A stretch of 64,000 bases of DNA, from positions 1 to 64,000 of the forward strand of contig JAFAYA010000005.1 of assembly GCA_019240635.1 (NCBI GenBank). The letters are read 5' to 3'. The notes beneath the pieces were generated by a model. That model was not told where the DNA came from and did no database searches. It saw only the letters and a list, made by a program, of their open reading frames with translations. The stretch comes from Acidisphaera sp. Lineage in GTDB: Bacteria > Pseudomonadota > Alphaproteobacteria > Acetobacterales > Acetobacteraceae. Below, piece by piece: positions 55,696 through 64,000 of the stretch. Each line of letters opens with the position of its first letter. Positions within the stretch are counted from its first letter, which is position 1. The translations under genes and the position numbers were made by a program.

Positions 55696-57009
55696 ATGAG
55701 TTGCTGCAGGCATCCTGGACCACTGCGCCGGCGCGCCGTACTGTCGGGGCTTGCCACGCTGCCCGTTGCCGCAGCGGCGCCGCGCGCCAGCCGCGCTGCC
55801 GAGCCGACGCGCATCAAGTTGATCGCCTGGAATTACCAGGTCGAAACCGTCCAAGGCTTCGTCAGCGAGTTCGAAGCCGCCAACCCCGGCGTCAAGGTCG
55901 ATGTCGAGTTCATCCCCTCCGCCCAATACGTGGCGAAGGTCGTGCTCGAGGAGAAGGCCCAGACGCCGTTCGACGTGCTCTATGTCTTCGACAACGTCCT
56001 CTCGCAATGGGCCAGTTGGCTGCAGCCCCTCGACCAGCTACCCGGCGCCCAGCAACTTCAATCGGAGATGCTGCCGCTCGCCCGGCAATCGATGATCTAC
56101 GACGGAAAACTCTACGGTCTTCCGTACTACACCGCCTATTTCGGGATCATCTTCAACCAAAAGATGGCCGACGCGGCCGGCCTCAAGCAGCCGCCGCAAA
56201 CCTACGCCGAGTGGCTCGACCAGGCGCGTGCGGTCAAACAGAAAGGGCTGAGCAAGTCGCCACTGGTCTGGCCGGTGAAATACACCGGCTGGGGCGGGAT
56301 CTGGGTCATCAATACGATGGTCGCTTCCCGCGGCGGAAAGCTGCTGGACCCGAACCTCGAGGTTACCAGGGAAGGCATCGCATCGCTCACATGGTGGGCC
56401 GATACCTACAAGGAGGGGCTTTCCAACCCGGACGACCTTTCTCTCGACCCCAACGATTCAGCGCGGGCCTTCATGAGCGGCGACTATCTGAGCATCCTCA
56501 CCACCAATTTCTTCGCCGGCCCGCAATGGGCGAACAGCCAGAAAAGCTCGAAAACCGCCGGCACCGCTGCGCTCGTTTCCGTACCCGAAGGGCACACCAC
56601 GGTCGGCTTCGCCCGAATGTACTCGATGAACGGCGGCAGCACCCACAAGCCTGAAGCCTGGCGGCTACTGCAATTCCTCGGCGGCAAGGACACGCACGGT
56701 CGGTTCGTGACCCCGGAGCATTGGGTCGAGCAGGGCACGCTCACCTGGGGCTACAAGGGCATCGAAGCGATCCCCGCCGTCGCCGCCTCGCTCCGCTCAT
56801 GGGGCGCCGACCCGGCGAACGTCGCCGCCAACCTCGCCGCCGCGGTGCCGATGGACCAGGTCGTCCCGTTTCAGGCGGTCTGGTACGCCGAGTGGGAGCA
56901 GTATGCGAACGGCGTGCTGCAGGACGTGCTGGGAGGCCGGCAGACCCCCGAACAGGGCGCCAGCCTCTGGTCCGGGCGGGCGAAGGCTCTGGCCGCACGC
57001 TACCGATAG
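55696..57009 (+). CDS. Carbohydrate-type ABC transporter substrate-binding protein
   Basis: A 437-aa extracellular solute-binding protein family 1 member. A twin-arginine-like signal (LRRRAVLSGLATLPVAAAAPRASRAAE) precedes TRIKLIAWNYQVETVQGFVSEFEAANPGVKVDVEFIP. GLPYYTAYFGIIFNQKMADAAGLKQPPQTYAEWLDQA is typical of sugar-binding proteins. AGAAGGGAAT is the ribosome site. It is the first gene of an operon with two permeases, a hydrolase-like protein and an SDR. Confidence 0.93.
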   Translation: MSCCRHPGPLRRRAVLSGLATLPVAAAAPRASRAAEPTRIKLIAWNYQVETVQGFVSEFEAANPGVKVDVEFIPSAQYVAKVVLEEKAQTPFDVLYVFDNVLSQWASWLQPLDQLPGAQQLQSEMLPLARQSMIYDGKLYGLPYYTAYFGIIFNQKMADAAGLKQPPQTYAEWLDQARAVKQKGLSKSPLVWPVKYTGWGGIWVINTMVASRGGKLLDPNLEVTREGIASLTWWADTYKEGLSNPDDLSLDPNDSARAFMSGDYLSILTTNFFAGPQWANSQKSSKTAGTAALVSVPEGHTTVGFARMYSMNGGSTHKPEAWRLLQFLGGKDTHGRFVTPEHWVEQGTLTWGYKGIEAIPAVAASLRSWGADPANVAANLAAAVPMDQVVPFQAVWYAEWEQYANGVLQDVLGGRQTPEQGASLWSGRAKALAARYR

Positions 57010-57016
57010 CAACGAA

Positions 57017-57955
57017 GTGCCGACCCTCTCCGACGCGCAGCGTCTTTCCCGCGCCTGGCGAAGGAAAAATCCGGGGCGACTCAAAAAGCCGGATCCGCTC
57101 CTTTGGACGCTGAACGCTCCCGCCGTGCTGCTTGTGCTCTGCTTCAGCGTGCTTCCGCTCGCCTACGTCGTCTATCTCAGCCTTCTCGACACGCCGCCCG
57201 GAGCGCTCGCGGCCGATTTTGCCGGACCTTCCAATTACCGGTTCGCGCTCGCCGATCCATCCGTCATCCGCGCGATCTGGAACACGCTCTACTTCTCGGC
57301 CGCCTCGGTCGGCATCTCGACCCCGATCGGTCTGGCCATCGCGCTTCTGCTCGACAGCGGCATCGCCGGCGCCGGCTGGCTCGTCTTCGCCGTCGTCCTC
57401 GCCTGGGCCGTCCCGGACATCGTGAACGCGATGATGTGGCAGTGGATCTACAACCCGACCTACGGCGCGCTGGATGGGTTGCTGTTCACCGTCGGCTTGC
57501 TGCGGACGTACACGGCCTGGCTGAGCACGCCCGTCTCGGCGATGAACGCGCTGATCTTCGCGTATTCCTGGAAGCTCGTGCCCTTCGCCGTGATCATTCT
57601 CTATCCCGCCCTCCGCTCCGTCCCGCACGAACTGCACGAATCCGCCGCCACCGACGGGGCCGGCGCCTGGGCCCGGCTCCGCCATGTCACTCTGCCGCTC
57701 ATCGCGCCGTCGCTCGCCGTCGCCGTGCTTTTCGGCGTCGTCTGGTCGATGCGCGCCTTCGACATCATCTATATCCTTACCGCCGGCGGGCCGGGGGAGA
57801 GCACGCTGGTGCTGAGCTACTTCGTGTTCGCCCAGGCCTTCCAGTTCGGCGATCTCGGGGCCGCCTCCGCCGTCGCCTGCATTCTCGCGGCCACCACCTT
57901 CATTCTCACCTCTCTCTACATTCGTGCGCTGCCGAGCGAGAAAGATGCGGCATGA
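57017..57955 (+). CDS. Carbohydrate ABC transporter permease (MalF/UgpA type)
   Basis: A 312-aa permease with six predicted helices: APAVLLVLCFSVLPLAYVVYLSL first, then NTLYFSAASVGISTPIGLAIALLLDS, and the EAA loop LHESAATDGAGAWARLRHVTLPLIAPSLAVAV. The GTG at 57017, 7 nt after the binding-protein stop, is chosen because upstream frame extension overlaps that gene. It ends in an ATGA overlap with the second permease. Confidence 0.93.
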   Translation: MPTLSDAQRLSRAWRRKNPGRLKKPDPLLWTLNAPAVLLVLCFSVLPLAYVVYLSLLDTPPGALAADFAGPSNYRFALADPSVIRAIWNTLYFSAASVGISTPIGLAIALLLDSGIAGAGWLVFAVVLAWAVPDIVNAMMWQWIYNPTYGALDGLLFTVGLLRTYTAWLSTPVSAMNALIFAYSWKLVPFAVIILYPALRSVPHELHESAATDGAGAWARLRHVTLPLIAPSLAVAVLFGVVWSMRAFDIIYILTAGGPGESTLVLSYFVFAQAFQFGDLGAASAVACILAATTFILTSLYIRALPSEKDAA

Positions 57956-58851
57956 ACGCGGCCCGCGCGCGCCGGCGCTCCATTTTGGCGAAATCCGTTG
58001 CACTCTATTTGTGCTTCGCTGTTGCGCTCTTCTACCTGCTCGCCCCGCCCGCCTGGATGGTCGTATCGAGCTTCTCCCCCGACGCCGAGCTCTATGCCCG
58101 GCCGCCCCACTGGATACCCGACCGTCCGACGCTTCGGCACTACGCCACGCTGCTCCAGCTTCCCGGCGCGGACGCCGTCACCATCAGCCGGAATCCGTGG
58201 CTTCACACCTTTGCTCGGTCGTTCTTCAACAGCGCCGTGATCGCCAGCGCGAGCGCGCTCCTTTGCGTGGGATTCGGCTCCATCACCGCCTACAGCCTCT
58301 CGCGTTTCCCGCGCCCGCGCACTCGGCGCCGGCTTCTGCTGGCCCTCCTCGCATCGCGGATGGTGCCCGTCGTCTCGGTCATCATCCCGATCTATGTTTC
58401 CATCCAGAAGGCCGGGCTGATCGACACGCTGCCCGGGCTGATCCTGGTCGACAGCGGCCTCCTCATTCCGTTCGTGATCTGGATCCTCGAAGGCTACTTC
58501 CGTTCGTTCCCCACCGAGCTCGAGGAATCGGCGGCGCTGGACGGCTGCTCACCGCTCGGGATTTTTGGCCGCATCGTGCTGCCTCTGTCCCGCAACGGCC
58601 TTTTCGCCGCTGCAACCTTCGTCTTCATTTCCGTCTGGTCGGACTTCATCGTCGGCCTTTCGCTCACGAGCTCGCCGTCTGCCGAGCCGATCTCCGTGGC
58701 ACTCGCCCAGGCCCTGAACCCGATCAGCGAGCCGAGCTGGGGGCTCCTCAACAGCGCCGGTCTGCTGGCCGCGCTGGTGCCGGCAATACTGGCATTCCTG
58801 CTCCGGGGAATGGTCATGCGCGGCATGCTGTCGGGCGCGGTGAAGGGATAG
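57952..58851 (+). CDS. Carbohydrate ABC transporter permease (MalG/UgpE type)
   Basis: A 299-aa partner permease: LYLCFAVALFYLLAPPAWMVVSSFSPDAELYARPPHWIP is the MalG-type opening; SFFNSAVIASASALLCVGFGSITAYSLSRF and the EAA loop LEESAALDGCSPLGIFGRIVLPLSRNGL follow. Translationally coupled to the upstream permease. No ATP-binding gene of the MalK/UgpC type is nearby. Confidence 0.93.
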   Translation: MNAARARRRSILAKSVALYLCFAVALFYLLAPPAWMVVSSFSPDAELYARPPHWIPDRPTLRHYATLLQLPGADAVTISRNPWLHTFARSFFNSAVIASASALLCVGFGSITAYSLSRFPRPRTRRRLLLALLASRMVPVVSVIIPIYVSIQKAGLIDTLPGLILVDSGLLIPFVIWILEGYFRSFPTELEESAALDGCSPLGIFGRIVLPLSRNGLFAAATFVFISVWSDFIVGLSLTSSPSAEPISVALAQALNPISEPSWGLLNSAGLLAALVPAILAFLLRGMVMRGMLSGAVKG

Positions 58852-58867
58852 CAACAAGGATCCCCGC

Positions 58868-59536
58868 ATGTCCCTGGAACTGGTGACGCTCAACACCGCC
58901 GACGGCATCGAGCTCGATGGTGCCTGGTATCCCGCGCCCGGCACGATCCCGTCGCACGCCGCTCGCGTCCTCGTCGTGCACGGCCTCACCTGGAACTTCT
59001 ATCGCGGCCCGTCCCGCTGGCTCCCTCCCTTGCTCGCCGCCGCCGGGCATCCATGCCTGGCGCTCAACATGCGCGACCACGACCTCAACGAGGTCAAGGA
59101 CTTTGACCTTTCCCACAACGACCTCGCGGCCGGGATCGCCTTCCTCGAAAGCCGTGGGCGCGGCGAGGTCGTGCTGCTCGGTCACGGCTATGCCTGCAAC
59201 AAGCTCGTCTGCTACCCGGCCCTTTCCGGCGACCACCGCCCATGCCGCCGCGTGCTCACCACGCTCGGCGCGATCAAGGCCTACAAGCCGGAGATCTGGG
59301 CGAAGGTGCTCGCCGCCGCCGCCGAAATCCGCGGCGCGACCCTCGTGGTTCAGGGTGCCGTCGATCCGCTCATTGAAGGCCGAAACCGCGCCGACGAGCT
59401 TGTCCGCGCCGCCCGCGGCTCAAGGCTCGAAACCGTCCTGCTCGAAGGCGGCGACCATTATTTCAACGGGCGGCACGACGCCCTGGCCGGCTGCGTCCTC
59501 GACTGGCTCGGTCGCACGGAGCGGGGGACGGAATGA
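58868..59536 (+). CDS. Alpha/beta-hydrolase fold protein lacking the nucleophile serine
   Basis: A 222-aa protein with hydrolase-like order: LVVHGLTWNFYRGPSRWLPPLLAAAGHPCLALNMRDHDLNEVKDFD, the elbow region VVLLGHGYACNK, LVVQGAVDPLIE (acid position) and LEGGDHYFNGRHDAL (histidine position). The usual G-x-S-x-G reads GHGYA, i.e. Gly107 in place of serine, so ordinary ester hydrolysis is unlikely. It may bind a ligand or use another mechanism. It starts 16 nt after the permease and overlaps the SDR gene by 4 nt. Confidence 0.8.
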   Translation: MSLELVTLNTADGIELDGAWYPAPGTIPSHAARVLVVHGLTWNFYRGPSRWLPPLLAAAGHPCLALNMRDHDLNEVKDFDLSHNDLAAGIAFLESRGRGEVVLLGHGYACNKLVCYPALSGDHRPCRRVLTTLGAIKAYKPEIWAKVLAAAAEIRGATLVVQGAVDPLIEGRNRADELVRAARGSRLETVLLEGGDHYFNGRHDALAGCVLDWLGRTERGTE

Positions 59537-60291
59537 CACTCGCGGGCAAGGCGGCACTCGTCACGGGTGCCAGCAGCGGAATCGGCGCGGCGATCGCCGT
59601 CGCTCTCGGCCGCGCCGGCGCGTCCGTCGGCGTAAACTACTTCGGCAACCAAGCGGGCGCCGAGGCGGTCGTGCGTCAGATCGAGGCATCCGGCCAGAAG
59701 GCGACCGCCCTGCAAGCCGATGTCCGCCAACGCGCGGACGTCGAACGCCTGTTCGCCGAACACATCAGGGCTTTCGGCCGCGTCGACATCCTCGTCAACA
59801 ACGCGGGCGACATGGTGCGGCGAATGCCAACCGTCGAGACGCCGGAATCGGTGTGGCGCGACGCGATCGATCTGAACCTCTCGAGCGCCTTCTTCTGCTG
59901 TCAGCAGGCTATCGGCCCGATGACGCGCGAAAAGTGGGGACGCATCATCAACATCTCCTCGGTGGGCGCCAGGACCGGCGGCGGTGCGGGCTCCATTCCC
60001 TATCACGCCGCCAAGGCCGCGCTGATCACCTTGAGCAAGGGCCTGGCCAAGGAACTGGCGGCGAGCGGCATCACCGTGAACACGGTCGCGCCCGGGATCA
60101 TCGAGACACCGTTTCACGACCGCCATACTGCGAGCGAGACCAGGGCCGAATGGATACGGACGCTCATCCCCCTGCAACGCGCCGGTCAGGCGAGCGAGGT
60201 CGCCGCCGCGGTTGTCTTTCTCGCCTCGCCCGAGGCGGCCTACATCACCGGCGCTACGCTCGACGTGAACGGCGGCATGGCGATGTATTGA
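59533..60291 (+). CDS. Short-chain dehydrogenase/reductase (glucose dehydrogenase / FabG-like)
   Basis: A 252-aa classical SDR: AALVTGASSGIGAAIAVALGRAG, NYFGNQAGAEAVV, LVNNAGDMVRR, the SIPYHAAKAALITLSKGLAKEL catalytic Y-x3-K, VAPGIIETPFHDRHT, and the C-terminal YITGATLDVNGGMAMY. The arginine-less glycine loop followed by NYFGN suggests NADP(H) use. As the last gene of the sugar-transport operon, it probably oxidises or reduces the imported compound. Confidence 0.9.
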   Translation: MTLAGKAALVTGASSGIGAAIAVALGRAGASVGVNYFGNQAGAEAVVRQIEASGQKATALQADVRQRADVERLFAEHIRAFGRVDILVNNAGDMVRRMPTVETPESVWRDAIDLNLSSAFFCCQQAIGPMTREKWGRIINISSVGARTGGGAGSIPYHAAKAALITLSKGLAKELAASGITVNTVAPGIIETPFHDRHTASETRAEWIRTLIPLQRAGQASEVAAAVVFLASPEAAYITGATLDVNGGMAMY

Positions 60292-60292
60292 G

Positions 60293-60315
60293 CGTCGGGG
60301 ACGCACGCGCCGACG
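60293..60315. terminator. Hairpin between convergent SDR and SLT genes
   Basis: CGTCGG (60293-60298) and CCGACG (60310-60315) form a 6-bp stem with an 11-base loop two bases after the SDR stop codon. No T-tract; a terminator by position. Confidence 0.4.
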
Positions 60316-60370
60316 TCGTGCGGCGAGACGATGGATCGGCGGACAGCCCGGCCCCTGATCCGCCTGACCG

Positions 60371-61564
60371 TCAGGACGCGCTGTCGGGCGGCACCGTCAG
60401 GCAGGCGGTGCGGGCCTGCGACAGTCGGTTGCAGCCTTCCGCCGCCGCGTCGGCCGACAGCCCGACCAGCCGTGCCCGATACAGCACCATGCCGTCGGGG
60501 CGGGTGGTCGCGCCGATCTGCACCTGTGCGGAACCGAGCGCGCCGCCGGCCAGCGAGCGGGCGCCCTCGGCTGCCGCCCGCGCCTGGCCGGGATCGGCGA
60601 AGGCGCCGACCTGCACGCCCCAGCGGGACATGTCCTGCGGCGTCGTCACCACTGGCGCGCTGAGTGCCACCAGCCGGAAACGCGGAACCGGCGGGGCGGC
60701 CACCGGCACCACGGGCGGCGCGATCGACCCGGCGGCAGGGGGCGGGATCGCGGCCGCGTCGATCGAGCCATCGTCGGCGAGTTCGGCGCGCACCGGCGCG
60801 CCAGCCACGTCGGGTGCGGCCGGGGGCAGGGTGGCCGCCTCGGCGGGCGCGATCAGGCTGGACATGATCGGGTTGGACGCGATCGTCCGGCTGAACACGA
60901 CCGGGCTCGACACGGCCGGGCTGGGCGCGACCGCGGCGACGGCGACCTCGGGCGGCGCGGCCGGCCCGCCGGCGTAGACGGCGAGCGGCCCGCTCGACGG
61001 CACGCCTTCGCCCAGGCGCGGCGCCACCGAGGCCAGGTAGTTGACGGTCTCGTTGGGCAGCGTGCCGGCGCCGGACAGGTAGTCGTCCAGGCGCTGCGGC
61101 CCGGCGTTGTAGGCCGCCAGAAAGCCCGGCGAGCCGTAGCGGTCGTACATCTCGCGGATGTAGGCGGTGCCGGCAAGGATGTTGTCGTGCGGGTCGTAGG
61201 GGTCGGAGCCCAGGCCGTAGCGGTCGCGCAGCATCGCATAGGTGTCGGGCATCACCTGCATCAGGCCCATCGCCCCGGCCGAGGAGGTCGTGGGCTGGCC
61301 ACCCAGAAACTCCTGGCCGCCGGACTCCTGGCGCATGACTTCGCGCACCCAGGTCTCCGGCACGGAGAAACGGGCGGCGGCCTCGTGGACATATGGGCCC
61401 CAGGGATCCTCGGCCGGCCCCGGTTCGGCATAGTTCCCCGCGCGGGCGTATCCCCCACCTGACCGGCTGCCGGAGTGCCCGGCGCAGCCGGCCAGTGCGG
61501 CGCAGGCAAGCAGCCCGAGCGCACACAGCGCACGGCGGCGCGGGTCGTGGGCCAGGGAAGGCAT
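60371..61564 (-). CDS. SLT lytic transglycosylase lipoprotein with C-terminal SPOR domain
   Basis: A 397-aa cell-envelope protein. The signal ALCALGLLACAALAGC is a lipoprotein type (LAGC, Cys at about residue 25). The SLT domain (about 45-165) has catalytic glutamate in EVMRQESGGQEF, AGAMGLMQVMPDTY and NILAGTAYIREMYDRYG, AAYNAGPQRLDDYL. A long Ala/Pro/Val linker leads to a SPOR domain (about 310-397: SRWGVQVGAFADPGQARAAAEGAR), which binds denuded septal peptidoglycan. It resembles RlpA-like or division-site glycan processing. Divergent from the S49 peptidase gene. Confidence 0.92.
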   Translation of the reverse strand: MPSLAHDPRRRALCALGLLACAALAGCAGHSGSRSGGGYARAGNYAEPGPAEDPWGPYVHEAAARFSVPETWVREVMRQESGGQEFLGGQPTTSSAGAMGLMQVMPDTYAMLRDRYGLGSDPYDPHDNILAGTAYIREMYDRYGSPGFLAAYNAGPQRLDDYLSGAGTLPNETVNYLASVAPRLGEGVPSSGPLAVYAGGPAAPPEVAVAAVAPSPAVSSPVVFSRTIASNPIMSSLIAPAEAATLPPAAPDVAGAPVRAELADDGSIDAAAIPPPAAGSIAPPVVPVAAPPVPRFRLVALSAPVVTTPQDMSRWGVQVGAFADPGQARAAAEGARSLAGGALGSAQVQIGATTRPDGMVLYRARLVGLSADAAAEGCNRLSQARTACLTVPPDSAS

Positions 61565-61727
61565 CGGCGGTGCTGTGCTTGCGAAACAGGCGTAGCGGAC
61601 CGCACGATCTTCGCCTTCGCACTTCGGGTGCGCAACAAGCTCTGGCCGGCAAGCGCCTGAGGCGGCATGAATCCTGCCGGACTGTGGCGGGAACGCCTCG
61701 CCCGGTCGTCCGCAGGGAAAGGCCGCG

Positions 61728-62537
61728 ATGCTCGCAAACCTTCTGTTCTGGCGCCGTCCGCGCGTCGTCGTCGTGGAGCTGCACGGCCTGCTGGCCCGCC
61801 GGGAGGGGGCGCTGAACCTGAAGTCGGTCGGGCCGGCCGTCGAGCGGGCGTTTCGGGCGGCCGCCGCGCATGGCGGACACGTCGTGCTGGACATCGACTG
61901 CCGGGGCGGCTCGGCCGTGCAGTCCGAGCTGATCGCCGCCCTGATCCGGCGGCACGCGGCCAAATCATCGGCGAGCGTGCACGCGGTGATCCAGGAGGTC
62001 GGCGCGTCCGGCGGCTACTGGCTGGCCTGCGCCGCCGACGAAATCCGCGCCAATGCGATGAGCATCGTCGGTTCGATCGGCGTGATCGGCGGCGGGTTCG
62101 GGGTGACCGAGCTGCTGGCCCGCGCCGGCATCGAGCGCCGGCTCTACACCGCCGGGGAGAACAAGGCGCGGCTCGACCCGTTCAGCCCGGAGCGGCCGCA
62201 GGACGTGGCGTTCGTCAGGCAGCTGCTCGCCGACATCCACGAACGCTTCAAGGCCTACGTGCGGTCGCGGCGCGGCGCGCGGCTGAAGGGGACGGACGCC
62301 GAAATGTTCGACGGCAGCTTCTTCCTCGGCGATCGGGCGCTGGCGCTCGGGCTGATCGACGGCTTTTCCGACATCGACCGCCTGGTGCACGAATTGGGTG
62401 GCGATCGGGCGGTGGCGCGCGTGTTCCGGCCGCGACGCGCGCGCGGGCTGCTGTCGCGGTTGCCGCGGCTGGCGGGCGCCGAACTCGCCGAGGCGGCACT
62501 CGATGCGATCGAGGCGCGCGCGCTGCCCCGGCTGTAA
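61728..62537 (+). CDS. S49 family peptidase (SppA/SohB-like)
   Basis: A 269-aa serine peptidase of the ClpP/crotonase fold. HVVLDIDCRGGSAVQSELI, then the nucleophile serine in EVGASGGYWLACAADEI, SIVGSIGVIGG and the catalytic lysine region AGENKARLDPFSPE. There is no transmembrane segment or signal peptide, so it looks cytoplasmic or peripheral, unlike E. coli SppA. GGGAAAGG precedes the ATG. Confidence 0.9.
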   Translation: MLANLLFWRRPRVVVVELHGLLARREGALNLKSVGPAVERAFRAAAAHGGHVVLDIDCRGGSAVQSELIAALIRRHAAKSSASVHAVIQEVGASGGYWLACAADEIRANAMSIVGSIGVIGGGFGVTELLARAGIERRLYTAGENKARLDPFSPERPQDVAFVRQLLADIHERFKAYVRSRRGARLKGTDAEMFDGSFFLGDRALALGLIDGFSDIDRLVHELGGDRAVARVFRPRRARGLLSRLPRLAGAELAEAALDAIEARALPRL

Positions 62538-62540
62538 GCC

Positions 62541-62996
62541 CTACCGCAAGTCGGTCGGCACCGCGCTGACGCTGTTGTAGGGCGAGCCGTTGATCAGCCG
62601 CGTGCTGACCACCGTATAGACCAGCACGCGCTTCTCCGGGTCGAGCATGCGGTGGATCTGGAACGTCTTGAAGAACAGCGAGGCGGAGGCGAAGCCGACC
62701 ACCTCCTCTTTCGGCAGGTTGGCCGGGATGGTCACCGGCCCGACGGCGCGGCAGGCGATGGAAAACCGGCTCGGGTCCTCCGCCAGGCCGATGCCGCCCT
62801 TGATGCCGCCGGTCTCCGCGCGCGAGAGATAGCAGGACACGTTCTGCACGCGTGGGTCGTCGTAGCGCTCGACGACGATCTTGTCGTCCGGGCCGAGCCA
62901 CCGGAAATTCGTGTTGATCGCGCCGATGCGCGTCTGCGCCGATGCGGCGGCGGTGAAGGCGAGCAGAAGAGCGGCGGCGAGATGGGCGCGGACCAT
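62541..62996 (-). CDS. creA: CreA family protein
   Basis: A 151-aa exported protein of unknown function in the CreA family. Signal peptide MVRAHLAAALLLAFTAAASAQ; then IGAINTNFRWLGPDDKIVVERYDDP, VSCYLSRAETGGIKGGIGLAEDPSRFSIACRAVGPV (the conserved cysteine pair) and FFKTFQIHRMLDPEKRVLVYTVVS. E. coli creA belongs to the creABCD locus, but no creBCD is seen here. Confidence 0.93.
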   Translation of the reverse strand: MVRAHLAAALLLAFTAAASAQTRIGAINTNFRWLGPDDKIVVERYDDPRVQNVSCYLSRAETGGIKGGIGLAEDPSRFSIACRAVGPVTIPANLPKEEVVGFASASLFFKTFQIHRMLDPEKRVLVYTVVSTRLINGSPYNSVSAVPTDLR

Positions 62997-63133
62997 GCGG
63001 CAACTCCTGTGCGGTCAGGTGCAGTAGGTCACGCCGGGCCGATCCGTGCTAGATCATCCGTCCGATGTCGCGGGAGGGACTCACGCATGATCCTGCATCG
63101 CTGCGAAACGACGGTGTTTCGGGGACCGGCGGC

Positions 63134-63772
63134 ATGAGTACGACCGTCGCGGCGGCGCTCGTCGACGCCCTCCTCCCCGCGCGCACCGGCGAGGCCTGGG
63201 TGGTGAAGCGGGGGCAGCGCATCCGCATCATCGACGTCGAGGGCCAGGCGATCTGCGACTTCGTCTGCTTCAACGCCGACAACCTGCGCGAGCGCTTCAG
63301 CCAGGCGCGCACCAAGGCCGACCAGGGCCGGTTCGCCATCACCGCCGGCAACCGGCTGTACAGCCGCGACAACAACGCGATGCTGACCATCGTCGAGGAC
63401 AGCTACGGCGACCACGATCTGCAGTGGGGCATGTGCAGCGCCTGGGTGTTCGGCAATCTCCGCCGCAACTATCACGGCATGAAAAGCTCCGTCGCCGTCG
63501 GCGGTCCGCTCGGCCTGCCGGAATTCGGCTGCTACGAGGTCCTGCAGGAGGCGCTGCGCCCCTGGGCGATCGCGCCGGAGGACATCCCCGATCCCTTCAA
63601 CATTTTCCAGACGATGGAACTCGATCCCGAGCGCAAGGCGCTGGCCATCGTCACGGGCCGCAGCCGTCCGGGCGACCATCTGGACATGCGCGCGGAGATG
63701 GACGTTCTCTGCGCGGTCAGCGCCTGCCCCTTCGCCGGCCGCCCGCTGCGCGTGCAGGTGTTCGAGGCATAA
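63134..63772 (+). CDS. DUF1989 / urea carboxylase-associated family protein
   Basis: A 212-aa protein of the family linked to urea and guanidine carboxylase operons (urea amidolyase-associated proteins). GEAWVVKRGQRIRIIDVEGQAICDFVCFNADNLRERFSQARTK, RDNNAMLTIVEDSYGDHDLQWGMCS and GCYEVLQEAL with conserved cysteines and histidines suggest a metal-binding cupin-like fold. The biochemical role is not known to me. No urea carboxylase genes adjoin in the window. ATG 63134 is the most conserved-looking start. Confidence 0.85.
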   Translation: MSTTVAAALVDALLPARTGEAWVVKRGQRIRIIDVEGQAICDFVCFNADNLRERFSQARTKADQGRFAITAGNRLYSRDNNAMLTIVEDSYGDHDLQWGMCSAWVFGNLRRNYHGMKSSVAVGGPLGLPEFGCYEVLQEALRPWAIAPEDIPDPFNIFQTMELDPERKALAIVTGRSRPGDHLDMRAEMDVLCAVSACPFAGRPLRVQVFEA

Positions 63773-63806
63773 CGTCCAGCGGACCGGCAGGCCACGGGCC
63801 CCCACC

Positions 63807-63845
63807 CGGCTCACGTTGCGAGCCGACCTCCCGGCCAAGCGGGAG
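63807..63845. terminator. Two hairpins between convergent DUF1989 and ftsK genes
   Basis: CGGCTC-ACGTTGC-GAGCCG (63807-63825) and CTCCCG-GCCAAG-CGGGAG (63828-63845) stand in tandem between two converging genes. They are likely transcription barriers, though without T-tracts. Confidence 0.45.
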
Positions 63846-63868
63846 AGCTGAAAGCGGCGCCGCTGAGT

Positions 63869-64000
63869 TCAGTCCTCGGTCCGCCGCACCAGAATCTCGC
63901 GCTTGCCGACGTGGTTGGCGGAGGTGACGATCCCTTCCTTCTCCATCTGCTCGATCAGCTTGGCCGCGCGGTTGTAGCCGATCTGCAGGTGGCGCTGGAT
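63869..64000 (-). CDS. ftsK: DNA translocase FtsK, C-terminal fragment
   Basis: Only the last 43 residues are inside the window: [20 protein letters not shown], then a segment ending [11 protein letters not shown]. This is the FtsK gamma domain, a winged helix that reads KOPS sequences and orients the motor towards dif. The rest of the gene lies to the right of the window. Confidence 0.93.
   Translation of the reverse strand: MQRHLQIGYNRAAKLIEQMEKEGIVTSANHVGKREILVRRTED

Overview
The window is a chromosomal stretch from a high-GC (roughly two thirds or more G+C) Gram-negative bacterium. Protein content points to an alphaproteobacterium, most likely Rhodospirillales/Acetobacteraceae. Signs of this are a membrane-bound ferritin of the MbfA type, an rsmB-rpe-heparinase-purH gene order, SelD with an N-terminal oxidoreductase domain, tripartite (TRAP) and several ABC importers, and short GGGGCTCCGCCCC palindromes. 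The taxonomic call is inference. No rRNA, tRNA, CRISPR array or intact insertion sequence was recognised.

1-12.1 kb: a broken-off TRAP transporter (dctQ, dctP; minus strand), an orphan protein with a CBM9-like N-terminal region, then a formate dehydrogenase/molybdenum cofactor block. mobA (plus) converges on a minus-strand series: lipoprotein, 92-aa protein, fdnG-type alpha subunit, four-cluster Fe-S beta subunit, NrfD-type membrane subunit, 106-aa protein, moeA, fdhD. The alpha subunit is interrupted by an in-frame TGA at 10990-10992. It is followed by a SECIS-like hairpin in a conserved selenocysteine context, so it is one 1,058-residue selenoprotein and not two broken genes. The selenium donor synthetase SelD lies at 19.9-22.0 kb; selA, selB and tRNA-Sec are not in the window.

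12.3-31.2 kb: a complete branched-chain amino acid (Liv) importer with LivM and LivG fused; a methyltransferase; a tartrate/D-malate dehydrogenase; the oxidoreductase-SelD fusion; a DUF1028 protein; a peptide-type ABC importer without ATPases; a 150-bp MITE-like double hairpin that begins in the stop codon of the last permease gene; an Fsr-like efflux protein; and three dehydrogenases.

31.3-39.7 kb: housekeeping genes (rsmB, rpe, heparinase II/III-like, a GT4 glycosyltransferase, purH), a transglycosylase and mbfA.

39.8-49.6 kb: a type VI secretion sub-cluster, tagH-tssJ-tssK-tssL(OmpA)-tssM-tagF-pppA. It holds the membrane complex, baseplate adaptor and post-translational switch, but no sheath, Hcp, VgrG, ClpV or other baseplate genes.

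49.6-60.3 kb: catabolic genes. Two family III CoA-transferases, a CitE-like lyase and a thiamine-diphosphate lyase resembling 2-hydroxyacyl-CoA lyases form a divergent cluster. Next comes a carbohydrate-type ABC importer (binding protein and two permeases, no ATPase) with a serine-less alpha/beta hydrolase and an SDR.

60.3-64 kb: an SLT/SPOR lipoprotein, an S49 peptidase, CreA, a DUF1989 protein and the C-terminus of FtsK. A speculative link is that formyl-CoA from the lyase cluster could be turned into formate and oxidised by the selenium formate dehydrogenase.
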